Positions 51,701 to 63,497 are shown, numbered from the stretch's first letter. The stretch is 64,000 nt of DNA from Opisthorchis felineus (GCA_004794785.1 SJOL01005732.1:67609-131608); one strand, 5' to 3'. Notes: generated by a model not told the origin, from the sequence alone. Program-made: numbers and translations.

Positions 51701-53599
51701 ATTATCTTCCAGTGCTAGTTTGGCACATCCGCTCCATCTATGTTGTTCTCTGTCGCCTCCATGAACCTTTGTTTGAAGGACCTCCAGAAAGAATTTATTG
51801 CAACTCCAGAGCAGAAAGTTCTCACATGTTCATTGGTAGTGTGCCGCAGAGTGCGTTATTTACAGCGGCTTTTTTGTCGCGCAACAGTCGAAGCATACTC
51901 TGCTCTCTACTGAATTTAAGACATCTAAAAGCTCATGTGTTCCAAGCAACATGTACCATTGAGTCATGCGCTGGCAGTGCTCACACGTGCCTACTTCACT
52001 GTTTGTGGAAACGTTCGTAACTGAGATCAAAGGCCATTAAATAACGAGAAGATGTCCCCATTTGGGATGACGATAGGATGAAATTCTACATCAAATCCAC
52101 TTCGAATAGATTACTTTGAATAGCTTGCTTGTTCGTAACTCCTAATCTTACTAAAATGATGGTTTGCCATCAGAATGGTATGTGTGACGTTTTGCTCTCT
52201 ACTGGCAGCGGCTACATCAACAGAGTTTCAACATGCTTCTTGACATGTCTCAGCATGTTGACTGAGTCCTGTCAAAGCTATTGTCACTTAAGAAGACATT
52301 CCACACCTTGTCAGTCAATGAAATTTCCACAATGGATTGAGTGCATCCGATGAGATTGACACAGCAAAGTCAATCAGAAATCTATTCCTATTTGTTCTCA
52401 ATTCATTTGTTAGTTAAAATCTGGATTAATGTTCTGGTTACATTAATCCATCTTTACAGGAAACACCTATCTGGAGCACCTTAGCTGTTTCTAACTTTGA
52501 GCATTGCTCGACTGGATGTTCGACCCTAGAATCAGCCAGAAAATTGTGCTTTCAGACGACCTTTGGCTCATACATGATTCTTGCTAAGTGAGAAGAGTAA
52601 CTAATTCTTTATCCTGAACAATAATTAGCTATGCACACTTGCTCGCCATTTCTTTTCAAGTTAGACAAACAACTGTTTGGCTTTCCATTCTTATTATTGG
52701 AATCCGCACTTCCCTGCATTGGTCTTCTGGCGTTATTTACATGAGTTTCCATCCATCTGTTAGTAATATTACTCTCCTGTCATTCCATCGGACAAACAAG
52801 TGCCACAACCTGCACTCAATCGCAAAGCGTCTATCCTCTTCCGTGTTTTGGCTTGCCTTGGATGAGAAGAACTTTTCCATCTGTAGCAATTGTAGCTCGA
52901 GTGAATCTTGTCAACCATTCACATGGTTGTTTTATTGTTCAGCTTTGACTGTCGCGCTGTGTAGGTGAAATACCACTTGCTTGATTACCGGGTGACTCAA
53001 GTTGCAAGCAACTGAGCAACACAAAAAAAACATTCCTTTCTTAAATATTTTCCAAATGGGGACATTTTACAAAGACATGTATTTGTATTCAGAACTTAGA
53101 AGTCGGAAACCAGGAAAACTGTTTCCTTCATTTAAGTTGTGCTCAGACAGTTTCTTCTGAAGAGAGAACACTTCATTCAGTACCTAACGAATTGATTAAA
53201 CGGCGATACACCTTCTGGTGTGTGACACGTTCGCTTAGCTATCGTGTTGCAACTGACATGGCCAGAGGTTTCTTGTCAACCTGTGGCTAGGGTGTGGAGG
53301 CATGGACATCCGGACCGATATGAAAGATATTTTTTGTGCTTCTTCGCTTCTTAGCTGGATCGAAACATACTTGCACAAAGTATGCACACATATTCTGTCA
53401 AGTTGCTAGACGATATACGCGCAAGTACCGTACAAACTAGGTTAATTAAATCCCTCTTGGCCATTTGTTGAAATGTTACATTCCACAGGTCTCTTCCTTC
53501 AAAATGAAATTATCTTGAAGATCCTTTGTTGCGGTGCACGTGGCAGCATGCAGAACGGATGTGTCATGGCAATTATCTGTTTAACTGAAATTAGATGAA

Positions 53600-53765
53600 G
53601 TCAGATATTGCGACAAATACACTCATTTGCAAATCAATTTGCTTTTCACGAGACTCAGGTGAATCTCCCGTTTATGATGTTCTTCAACTGAATGTGCTGC
53701 ACAAAGGCCGCCTCATGGTTCAGTTGATACGATATTCAAGATATCGCAGTATATTTTCGTAAAGG
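53600..53765 (+). repeat. Dispersed repeat (family 2), copy
   Basis: Ordered blocks are ACAAATACACTCATTTGC, AAATCAATTTGCTTTTCACG, CGTTTATGATGTTCTTCAAC, TGAATGTGCTGCACAAAGGC and CGATATTCAAGATATCGCAG. They match the copy at 55.1 kb closely and in the same orientation. The TTTCGCC head is missing. Confidence 0.82.
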
Positions 53766-54989
53766 AAAGGATTCTAGACATTATTATCACTTTGACGTTT
53801 TCTACACAACCAAGGGTGTTGTAGGTTTCCTTAACTTGGCAACAGAATTAATTCGCTTTTATTGAGCGTATTGAAATTCACCGAGATAAACCCTGGTTAG
53901 GGATAATCGGGTGTACTTGCGGTGTCGGCTATCAAACGCAATTTTGACCTGCGCAGAGCCCCAATTCGTCTGTTCGGTATCTGTGGGTCTTGTGGACTAC
54001 GTAGTTTTGTGTAATTACTGACGGAACGTAGCTAAAAGATAGCGGTTTGTTTCCAAATCGATGTTTTTCATATTAATTTGACTCATTCAAATGAAAAGAG
54101 AGTGTTACCGGGAGGCAAATCCTCCCAGAACACTTTACGAAATCTACTCATCACTATCCAAAAATTGAAATAGTTCGAACGTATCAGGGAAATAGTTGCA
54201 ACTCCAGAATATAAATCTCGGGCAAAACGCATAACGATAAGCTGGCAGGAAAAAAGCCTGAGTTAAGCACAGATACAATGGTTCACACAACACAACTTGT
54301 ATACCTTCCCTGGTCTGACGGAGAGAGCATCGATCTCTCGGTTAACTATGGTGGGTCGTGCACAATGTGCACCTAAGGAATTCCCGCCAGAGCATTCGTC
54401 AGCAGCCAACCTATTGTATTTGAGTCTAGAAATAAAACAAAGCTCTTCATCGGTCCTTCGAAAGCACAGAACAATAGTCTCTATGTTTGATCACAGTGCA
54501 CATACTACCGTAAAATTCATAGTTTCCACCTTCCCTTAGAAGTGGTGCTGTCTTCAGGGTTAAAAAATGAACAGTTTGGGGAAGCAAACCATCATCCAAT
54601 GGTGTGCATGGCATGATGTCAGAGTCGTACGACAAGTCCACCGATCAGTATGAGTGATTCATTATCTATTAGCAACCGATGAAATTTTTATTGCAGTTGC
54701 TTTTGCAGTGCATTTGAGGTTCGTTTTGCTATTTTATGAGAGAAAAGTGCATTCGTCGCTTCCAGTTTATTCATCGAAATTCAACTGGCTACCCTAAGAT
54801 ATACAGATGTTGCACTTTGAAATATCTCATTGAACTGTGCGTTTTTAACAATTCAATTCGTATGTTTTTGACCACAGTAGGAAATTACGAAACCTAAACC
54901 TTCATCAGTGTAGCTAAAACCTACCCCTTTTGATATTTAAAACGGAATTCTAGCTAATACACTACTCATAATGTTGCTGGAAACTCTTC

Positions 54990-55360
54990 GACAGCACACG
55001 ACCGGTTTCGCCCTTCTCGAGGCTTATCAGTTAGGCGCGATCCCCGAGTTTCCGTCACCCTTGTGTTTCACTTGAACTCAAATTGGACAGATTTCGACAG
55101 ATACACTCATTTGCATATCAATTTGGTTTTGAACCTAGAACCCAGCTGAATACCTCGTTTATAGTGTTTTAAGCAACTGAATGTGCTGCACCAGGTTGCC
55201 TCATGTTTCAGTTGGTACGATATTCGAGATATCGCGATACATGTATAGACGTAATACAACAACACATTCATTTGCTTAAAAAACATTACGAACGAGAGAT
55301 TCGGCTGGGTCCCAGGGAAGTCCCTCGTCAAAACCAAATTTATATGCAAATGTATTTGTC
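54990..55360 (+). repeat. Dispersed repeat (family 2) with internal foldback
   Basis: The head ACCGGTTTCGCCCTTCTCG is followed by GATACACTCATTTGCATATC, ACCCAGCTGAATACCTCG and TGAATGTGCTGCACC. After a spacer of about 65 bases the same sequence returns inverted: 55262-55352 is the approximate reverse complement of 55105-55195 (CATTTGCATATxAATTTGG and ATTCATTTGCTTAAAAAAC). The result is an imperfect hairpin of about 90 bp per arm. Confidence 0.82.
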
Positions 55361-56553
55361 TAGAATTGTAGCTGTGTGGTCAACATGAAACGGAATTTAC
55401 AGACCACTTGCCACTTTACTCGAAAGAATAACCAAAGCGTTTTTGACTGACGCTCCTAAAGTAGTGGTCGATCATGATTTTTCAGGAGATTCAAGACGTG
55501 TTCAAAAAAACCGACAGAGACACCACAGACTCCAAACGTTATACACGTTGTCCAAAATCGAATCTCTTAGCCAACCACAGCACCCAGACTTGACACTTTT
55601 GGGGGTATATTTCGAGGTTTTTCTCGCTACTCACCAGTAGTTCGGGTTTAAGGAAAATCTGGTTGGCCCTTCTGCAGCTCACATCAAGCGCTAAGCGTCA
55701 CCAAACAGTTCTAGAACTCCTCATAAACTTCTAACGTTTTTCCCGTGCAGTAGTGGTTCTTTCCCTCAATACTGATAAGTTTGCATCGTGACGCCTACGA
55801 ACTTCAGCTTTGAAACGGAATGTTCTCTGGCTCAATTCGCAAACCTCGTCTAATGTAGCCCATGAAGCTGAAGGGGTTTCGTTTGGTTTCAGGCTGTTTT
55901 TATTTGTCCTCACTTCTAACTTAGGTCAGCCTACGGATACTAATTCAAGGTCCTGTCCTTGGTCACTTCCCTCTCAACGTTTATTCCTGGTGTCACGACA
56001 GAGATTTATGCAAACACCTGATATTCGTTCAACTTGGCATGCATAAGATCTGATCTAATAGGCGTTACATTCTGTCCAATTTTATCGTCAATGAATAATA
56101 CCGGTTCAGTGCAGAAGATCCGTCGCGTAGCGTATCAGACATCATCTGTTCTCGGTAGCAATTCGCGTTCAATCATAACGTTCAAATTCACTGACTTTCT
56201 CATTTCACCCTTTGTTCCGAAAACACTCACTGGTTCACGCCATCTGACTTTGTCAACGGAATATTTCTGGCAATCTTCTGAGACTTAATGTATGGTCTAT
56301 TGAAAGCCACATCCCTCACGCCTCGTTTTATCGAGCGCTTTTCACTTCCAGATAAATCACTTTGACTAATGGAGTCGCTAGTAAATCCGGACGTCAAACT
56401 TTCGGATTTGTTGGTTGTGAAACCCTATGAGATCTATCTTGTGAGAGAAAATCTTGCCTTATGAGCGCTTGTATCTTTTCCTCTAAATCGGACTGCTGTT
56501 CAAGCGTGGAACGAATGATGTCAAAGGCTAAAGCTGACTTGTTTCTTTTTCAG

Positions 56554-57390
56554 CACGAGCGTGGTGTTGTTCACCGTGACCTAAAGGCGGAAAACGTACT
56601 ATTCGTGGCCAGCGGAATTGTGAAGGTTGGTGACTTTGGCTTTTCAAAAAAGATCAACCGAGAAGATGCCTTGACGACGTTTTGTGGTTCACCCCCTTAT
56701 GCTGCCCCCGAATTGTTTGTTGCAGATTCTTACACAGGCCCTGCAGTAGACCTTTGGGCCCTTGGAGTGCTTATATTCTACATGGTTGCTGGACAGCTTC
56801 CATTTCGTGGCGATTCAATCGGGAAAATTAAGCGACTTGTTTTGGACGGACAGTACGTCGTACCGGCTTATGTCAATCAAAACTGCAAACAATTAATCAA
56901 TGGTCTGTTGTGTCAATCAACCCAGAAACGATTTGACATTTGTCAGACCGAACAGTGCGACTGGTTTTCTAATCAGGACTGGTTTCAGCGCTCACATGAG
57001 TGTAATCCATCTCCAAACCAGATAAGCGACAGGCAGGTTCGTGATCTCCTACGTCAGTGGTGGGATGTGGATGATTCCGAATTGCGCAAAGCGCTTGACG
57101 AAGGTCCTCAAAACGGCCTCACCGGCATCTACAGAATTCTGCAAGTTCACGGTAAGAAGTTCGTTGATGGGAAGGTCCCATTTATCCCCAAAAAATCGTC
57201 CAAGAAATCTCGTGAGAAGAAGTCATTGTCACCGAACGGTGAAACGGTAAAGCACAAGAAACATCACAAACCCTCAATGAAACAAACTGAAGAGGTGACC
57301 ACTGTTGACCTACGAGATAAAAATGCGCTCAAGGGTAAAATGAATAAAGCGGAAGATGAACACACCTCAAAGACATGTTTACTTCTGTGA
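56554..57390 (+). CDS. NIM1-like serine/threonine kinase, coding exon 4 (catalytic core and C-terminus)
   Basis: This terminal coding exon gives residues 279-556 and the TGA stop. The acceptor is TTTCTTTTTCAG|CACGAG. It contains the catalytic loop HRDLKAEN (Asp287, Asn292), the DFG motif at Asp305, the activation segment ALTTFCGSPPYAAPE, with Thr320 at the position phosphorylated by LKB1 in AMPK-related kinases, and helix F VDLWALGVLIFYMVAG. The kinase domain ends near the NQDWFQ motif. The tail holds an acidic, helix-like block (DVDDSELRKALDEG) leading to GLTGIYRILQ, which I recall as similar to SITGVYRII in vertebrate NIM1. A Lys/Ser-rich stretch follows, and the protein ends in Cys-Leu-Leu-Leu. 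The family belongs to the CAMK group and acts on Ser/Thr substrates; the substrate here is unknown. The intact catalytic residues suggest an active enzyme. The reading frame continues 5' of 56554, but that part is intronic. Confidence 0.96.
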   Translation, partial: HERGVVHRDLKAENVLFVASGIVKVGDFGFSKKINREDALTTFCGSPPYAAPELFVADSYTGPAVDLWALGVLIFYMVAGQLPFRGDSIGKIKRLVLDGQYVVPAYVNQNCKQLINGLLCQSTQKRFDICQTEQCDWFSNQDWFQRSHECNPSPNQISDRQVRDLLRQWWDVDDSELRKALDEGPQNGLTGIYRILQVHGKKFVDGKVPFIPKKSSKKSREKKSLSPNGETVKHKKHHKPSMKQTEEVTTVDLRDKNALKGKMNKAEDEHTSKTCLLL

Positions 57391-57513
57391 TACATCGAGA
57401 CACCAACTGTACAAAGCACTTTAATCTGTTGGTCATCTAATTCTTCATCCCTCCATAATATCCCTGAAACTTCTTTTGCGTAAAATCGACCAAATTCATG
57501 TCTATTTGCCTGT

Positions 57514-57519
57514 AATAAA
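57514..57519 (+). promoter_or_regulatory. Polyadenylation signal AATAAA for the kinase gene
   Basis: A canonical AATAAA lies 124 bases after the kinase stop codon and is followed by T-rich sequence (TTCTATTGTTTTCAC, then more T runs). This is consistent with cleavage a few tens of bases downstream and a short 3' UTR. The exact cleavage site cannot be read from the sequence. Confidence 0.7.
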
Positions 57520-58499
57520 ATAAGCTTCTATTGTTTTCACATAAGCAAATGCTTTATTAAGTAGGCCTTTTTGTTGTCTTTGTATATCTCCCTATTTTCG
57601 CAGACCAATCATATCAAAAATCTCCGAAATCATTTCAAGGCCGGTCCTGCAATAACTAACCGTCGCTTTTTTGTCACACCAGTGCAAGAGTAAAATATTG
57701 GTTTCTTACCCTAATTTTGTCATGATGTTATTTTGAGGAAAATCATCCTGATCTTGGCAATTTTATTCTTTGTTCCAATGAAGGAGTGTTTATCTTTTCG
57801 TCAGTTTGACCACCGGTCTTTACATGCAGTAATAAACAGTACCAGCACCAATCTGCTGTCCGCAGGAAAAATCGAACTAATTTGCAGAGAATGGCCAGCC
57901 AAAAAGAGCTATTGTCATGGAGGTGATGATTATCAACCGGTTCTCGAAATCATGGTTCAGATTGGTAACATTTCCAATGGGCTTTTGTCTTCAACTCATA
58001 AGATAAGAAAACTCGTACAAAATATTTCTCTGCTCCACAGCAAAATTCGATTCCCGTCTAGTGGATAATTCTTGAGGCTTCCGATGAAAATCTACTAATG
58101 TGTTTGCCTTCTTCAGAAGGAAGAGAAAGGCACCCTTGGAATATTTGAATGAAGACAAGTGTGAGTGCAATTAGTCGCTAAAATCAAGCTCCCCCGTAGC
58201 CACCCTAGATGCTTCTGAAAGAATACGTTTTTACGCCCAAAGTGACATGGAATTCACAGTTTTTAACAAATACACTTTTATATGAAACCAAAGGCAACAA
58301 AGTTACTAGCATATGATTTTAAACAACACGTTTACGGTGGTCTGGGTACACTTTGAGACTATAGTAAAGCTCATTTTGACGCCGGATAACACTGGAGACC
58401 ACCCGATGTTAGGGAGAAAAAGTTAAATGCTACGGAAATCATTTCGCTTCAACATCGTTGCCGTAAAAACACAGGGCTTGTCTAATTTTATATAGAGCC

Positions 58500-58955
58500 T
58501 TAGAGTGAACGAGTGAAGGAGTGAGCGGTTCTAACCCATCGCAAGCATTCGGAGATGCCTAGAACTCCAAGCGCCCAATCAGATAATCTGGAATGGAACT
58601 GACAGAAATCAGCCGACATCTCTTGCAATATCTCCAGCGAAGCGCAGGAAGAGTTACGGGCACGCCATCCTCGAAAACGGACCGCACCGACAACATCAAA
58701 ACCCTTTGTAATCTCTCTCACGTCCTTTCGCCAAGTCATATCCTGTTCTGAAGGAGGCACGGGGGACAACACTCGTCTCAGTAAACGGAGTTTCAGCATT
58801 CGTAGCACATGGCTGAGCCACCTTAGTTGATGATGCTGGATGTTTTTCGCGATTGAAGTACCTGCTGCACACTCAAACACCCTTTTTCTAATTGCCCCGT
58901 TACGACTCCCTTGATGTGTATTTTTGACGCCACAAGTGGCGTAAGTCAGCAAACG
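58500..58955 (-). pseudogene. LINE C-terminal fragment, antisense
   Basis: The - strand is open for 150 codons and encodes the tail of the same LINE family: IRKRVFECAAGTSIAKNIQ, HHQLRWLSHVLRMLKLRLLR and WRKDVREITKGFDVVGAV. Each block aligns with the matching part of the copy at 16.3-16.6 kb. The reverse transcriptase core is absent, so this is a strongly 5'-truncated insertion. It is less broken than the other two copies, which suggests a more recent insertion, although the short length limits that inference. Confidence 0.85.
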
Positions 58956-59197
58956 TGATTCGCGCCCTCGAGATTATTTTTTTGAAACACCTTGGGGACG
59001 ATGACCCTGTTTACGAATATATACCTCTGTGATCGTGTACACTTATTTTCACCTAATCAGAATGTCGGAAAGTGTCATATTTCACAACCAGCAAGTGTTA
59101 TGCCTTAACCAACATTTCTCCGCCTGTTTGGGGCAATGGTGGTCTACTGAACAAAAGAAACTTGTGAGAAGTAAGGGTTTGTAAAACTCTAGAGCCT

Positions 59198-59236
59198 TAT
59201 ATATATATATATTTATGTTTATATACGTGTATATAT
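59198..59236. repeat. AT dinucleotide microsatellite, imperfect
   Basis: An AT run with TTTATG and CGTG interruptions in the 3' flank. Confidence 0.9.
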
Positions 59237-59803
59237 TGTTAACTTCACCAAATGGAGTCCATTGCTCTAGATTTTGTGTTGGATAATTCAAGCAAAGAGG
59301 CTAAGGATGGTCAGGACTGTAAAAATAAATCAATTATTTTGGCCGTGAGGAGTCGGTTTATTTGGAGGTGACCGAACTGTACACTGCTTGACATATTCTA
59401 GTGCTTAGATTCACCTTCACAAAGCCCAGATTCATGGTCTTTAGTAAACTTTCAAATAAACGAATCAGTGCCTTTTGATAACTTTATTCGTCCATGTTCA
59501 AAATAAACAGGTGCCCCCACTACACGCTCTGCACTGCTTGGAACCCACATTTTCCTGCTTTAGAGATATGGTCCGAAACTCCCCCGCCTTTGTGAAATAC
59601 GGACAATGTTTTGGATAATTTATGTTCAGTCACTACATTCTCTGGTGCGTTGTTCCTTGGTTTTCCTATCGACCTTCGTAACCTAATGCTATATTTTTGG
59701 CAAATTGTGTTTGACCTATTGAACGGACATCGGAAAACCAGCAAGGCTCATTATTGGTATTGTGAGAGGATTTTGGAATTTGTAACGAATGTTGCTTCCT
59801 TTA

Positions 59804-59882
59804 GGTGAGGCCAATCTATGCTAAAAAGCCGAGAAGAACTGCCCAGCGGTTTAAACCCTACTGGGAATCATCCATCTAAATT
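59804..59882 (-). repeat. SINE-like repeat (family 1), truncated left arm of an inverted pair
   Basis: The - strand carries the distal body only: GATGATTCCCAGTAGGG, TTCTTCTCGGCTTTTTAGC, ATAGATTGGCCTCAC. The tRNA-like head is lost or unrecognisable in the 180-base segment that separates it from the right arm. Confidence 0.65.
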
Positions 59883-60063
59883 TCCCAAATCCGCTCACTC
59901 TAAAAACAGTCTAAATATAGCTCAGAAGACGAATTCCGCAAGATGTGCAAAAATTCCATCTGATGAATTGTCATTCCAGGAGCCAGTCAACATGGAACCA
60001 CGCGATATGGATTCCGTGATTGAAGTATGAGTGGCGTTATATCCAAGTGCGAGTTAATCACAG

Positions 60064-60240
60064 TGCTGAGCGGTTAAGTGTTCAGACAACTATTCGGGAG
60101 GTGACGAGTTCGAACTCCTCGTGAGGTGCTTACTGCTGATTATTTCCAAATAGGATGAAACGGTAACACAGTACTTCTCGGCTTTTCAGTACAGATTAGC
60201 CCGACTTACACGATGAAATCTCTATTGAAAAAGCCCATAC
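60064..60240 (+). repeat. tRNA-headed SINE-like repeat (family 1), right arm of an inverted pair
   Basis: The head GCTGAGCGGTTAAGTGTTC is A-box-like and GACGAGTTCGAACTCCTC contains a B box. The body reads GCTTACTGCTGATTATTTCC, AGTACTTCTCGGCTTTTCAG and ACACGATGAAATCTCTATTG. It is preceded by AAGTGCGAGTTAATCACAGTG, the same central segment found between the arms at 18.5 kb. Confidence 0.78.
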
Positions 60241-63200
60241 TTCTGGTGTCGTGGTTTACGTCACTCCAAGAAATACGAACAGTCCGCTGTTTGCCGGAAA
60301 AGCCAATGTATCCGTTCAGTGCACAAAAATACGCACGTTCGTTTTTGCGCGCGCTGTCATAACACTTACCTGCTAGTATAGGTTTTCTGGCATCACTAAG
60401 GCTTAATGGCTATAACGAGATCGATAAGATGTTTGATAGTATTGGAAAGACAGCTCTGAAAACCTTGATCATGTTTTCTAGTGCACTTTGCTGTACCTCA
60501 TCCACATGCTCACTACCGGTATTTTGTTATTTAATTGCAGAATATCTGAGCTAGCTAGCATTTATATCGCTGGGCTAAGGTGGTTCTCAGTAGGTGTTGG
60601 ATCGCTAAAACTCTTGCCAATTTGGTAGGTCCTTGAGAAAGCAGAATTTTGGACGCCATCGCGCTGATAATAATCAAGTTGCTTGCCCCAGAAGGAACAG
60701 TGGCCTCGAATCGTAATCCTATTACCAAACTGGTTCCATGGTTGATTCGCATATGACAGACGTCAAGTTATATGGTGGCATCGTTGGTGTGAGAAACCGT
60801 TAATGGTCGGCGAACAGCTAGTGCATTTAGAACCCGTTGTCCACGTTGCCGGACGACCGCAACTTCAAGGATGGTGATTTCACTGTGTTCTTTTTGTTTG
60901 GCGAATTAATCCGTAGAGTTCTTGACAGAAGGTCTCAACCTCGGAAATACAGTTTGTCTGGGCATAAACTGACACCAGAAACGGTCAGAGTTTTATGTCC
61001 ATTATCTTGGACCTTGACTGAGTCGCAGAAGCGAAAGGTTCAAAGATAACCGTTAACCTGAATCCAATCCAAAAAGTCATATTCAGCCCTGGGACCGAGT
61101 ACAATCACTACGCGATGTATACCATAAGCCTTCGCTCCAGGCTCACCGGACAGCCGGAGGGTAAAATGAGACAAAACTCGATCTATCGGCGTACGTTAAG
61201 GCGTGCGATCAAGTGTGTCGTATACGTCCAATTTAAGGACCGCCTATTTGCCGATATCGCAAGTGTGTGATACAAGTGGACAACTAACCAGTAGGACGAA
61301 GAGAGACATCGAGACACAACATCCTTTGCTGAAGATATTTCTAAGCAACTGGCTGTTCAGAAAGCCCACCAACTTCTTTACGCAAAGTCAGCCCAATTTC
61401 TTCCGCAACGTAGATAGGTACGTTCTCGGATGCTGTTGGCGGCAAGTTACTCAATAGTTCAACTATGGAAACAAAATCTTTGTCTGCACCGCAGAGATGA
61501 TAGACACGTCGTGAAGATCGCTAGTGTAGGCCAGTTCAGAAGTGATTTGATTAATTCAAACTGCCAGTGCCTTCAGGGCAATGTAGCAAACATAAATCAC
61601 TAGCACGGGAATGCCTGCGTGCCATAATAGTCCAACAAACTCTGAGTGGCATACAGCTAACGAAGTTAACACACGAGCAGAGGGTATTGCTAAATTGCAA
61701 GGAGAGTTTTGCCAAATTAGGATAATTAACCCGCTACTTCAAAGCTCAGCAAATAACAAAAGACAGAAGGGCAGTCAACGGGGAGCTAAAAATCCGTCCT
61801 AACCGCTGGAAGAAAAGATGAGTACTTAGGAAATGCTATTTTAGTGTTTGGCTTGCTTGCGTTACAATCCTTGCTTTGTTCCAGGAGGTCATAATATTGA
61901 TGTGAAATCAAGACCCGAAAGGGCCGTGTATGGTTCCACACTGGAACCAGTCGCCCAATGAGTAGTGTAGAATTGGGATTGTGCAGGCCAAAATCAATGC
62001 CAATGAAAAGTTGCGATAATTCACAGTTCTTTTAGTGGTTGAGGAATCTTTTGATTGCTTTGATTTTACCTAATTCCTTATCTTGGAAACCACATACCAG
62101 TGTGAGTACGTTCTTCTACATGATCTGGCATGCCAAACTTCACTTCACCCCTATGGGATTGGGTTTCGCCGTGGCTCTAGCGTTACGTGTATTCCCATAC
62201 TCACCGAAGAGGATTGTAAATAAATTCGCTTAAGGAGAATATGTGCTAGACGAAACTTTGGATACCATTTTGCGGCATATTGTCATCACAAATGGTCCTC
62301 TTTATTGCTGACCTGTTTAGGGATTTGTGCGTACATGTTTCGGCAAAGTTAAGAGGACATGCTCGGGTTATAATGCATTGAGGATGGCTCCTCGAATGGT
62401 GCCGAAGCGTTTGCACTCAAATTAGCAGACTCGGTAATGAGTTCAACAATAAATTGAGGGTCACGAAATCTCACACATGCTGTTCTGAAAAATATGCAGT
62501 AACCGAAAGACGTGAAAACTTACGATAAGAATAATATGAGCACTTCGTACACGCTCTCAATTACACTGACAACCAGGTGACGTAAGACAGATTAATCATT
62601 GCTTTACAAGGAGTATGCGATGAAACATTTTCTTGACGTTCGTTGTCAATTTCGTTTTGTATCCAGCCCTGTGCTTATTGTTTGCCCTGTTCCAGGATCA
62701 AATTTTGCAAGCCATGTGTTCTCGCTTATGCCAGTGGTTCTAAGGTTCGCTCCAGCTCCAGGAGTCACTGGTTGTCACTTATGCACAACCGTATGTCGCA
62801 TTTACCGATAGTTCATTTGCGCGCACACCTGGCCTTCGGTCTGCTGAGTTTATTTCTAAGAAGGCTGAAGAGAACAATATTGAACGTGAGAATGCTTATC
62901 ATATAAGACACTTCCAGAGTAGAAGACAAGCTTTTGTTATTCAGCCACTTGTTAATTCAAGCCACTTTTGGTTTGCTGTTTAGCTAAAGTCGTTGTGCAT
63001 ACCCAATCGGGCCTAAGCAGTTGTATACCTCAATGTAGTTTTATTAGCCATGGTATCGCCTGCACGACCACAAGATCCCATCAAGTGCTTGTAATTAGCT
63101 TTGGTCCCACGTTCACAATACATCTTATGACACTGTTGACGACATTACTGACGTAGTGGATATGATGAAATCCCAGCCGTCTCACTAACGGTTCGCAAGC

Positions 63201-63497
63201 AATAAATTATTGATCACCACTTAGGAGGGACACCAAATTGAAAAAAATGAAATCCAACACCAACGTATTAGGAATCGTCGATCTTGAAGTTGCGATGCCA
63301 TGCCTAAATTATCTGGAATATGATGAAGAGGTGTGGTGTGGTAGGCGAGAGAAAACAGTCGGCTGTTTGTGTATCATCCATGAAGTCCAATGGTGAGTGT
63401 GCTAAATTTCTAGTAGCGATTTATAACTGTTTCATTCCATATAAACATAGAGATAGTATGTTTCGTCTAGAAAATATACCGCGAAACCTCAAATAAC

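Larger units (their letters stand above)
35587..56553 (+). other. Intron 3 of the kinase gene (about 21.0 kb)
   Basis: A phase-0 intron bounded by GTGAGT and a strong polypyrimidine acceptor TTTCTTTTTCAG. It contains a decayed LINE (44.4-45.59 kb), an eroded GAT repeat (45.76-45.96 kb), three copies of the dispersed repeat family (46.3, 53.6 and 55.0 kb) and a perfect 13-bp hairpin at 48.77 kb. From 35.6 to 44.3 kb and from 46.6 to 53.5 kb I see no gene or named element. One - strand frame with a good donor (42.36-42.6 kb) and one - strand decayed frame (55.7-56.3 kb) are given as findings. Confidence 0.85.

Noticed and set aside
56461..56553. An in-frame 31-residue extension upstream of kinase exon 4
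   Set aside because: It runs through the polypyrimidine tract and acceptor TTTCTTTTTCAG. Conserved kinase sequence begins exactly after it and joins in phase with exon 3, so the extension is intron.
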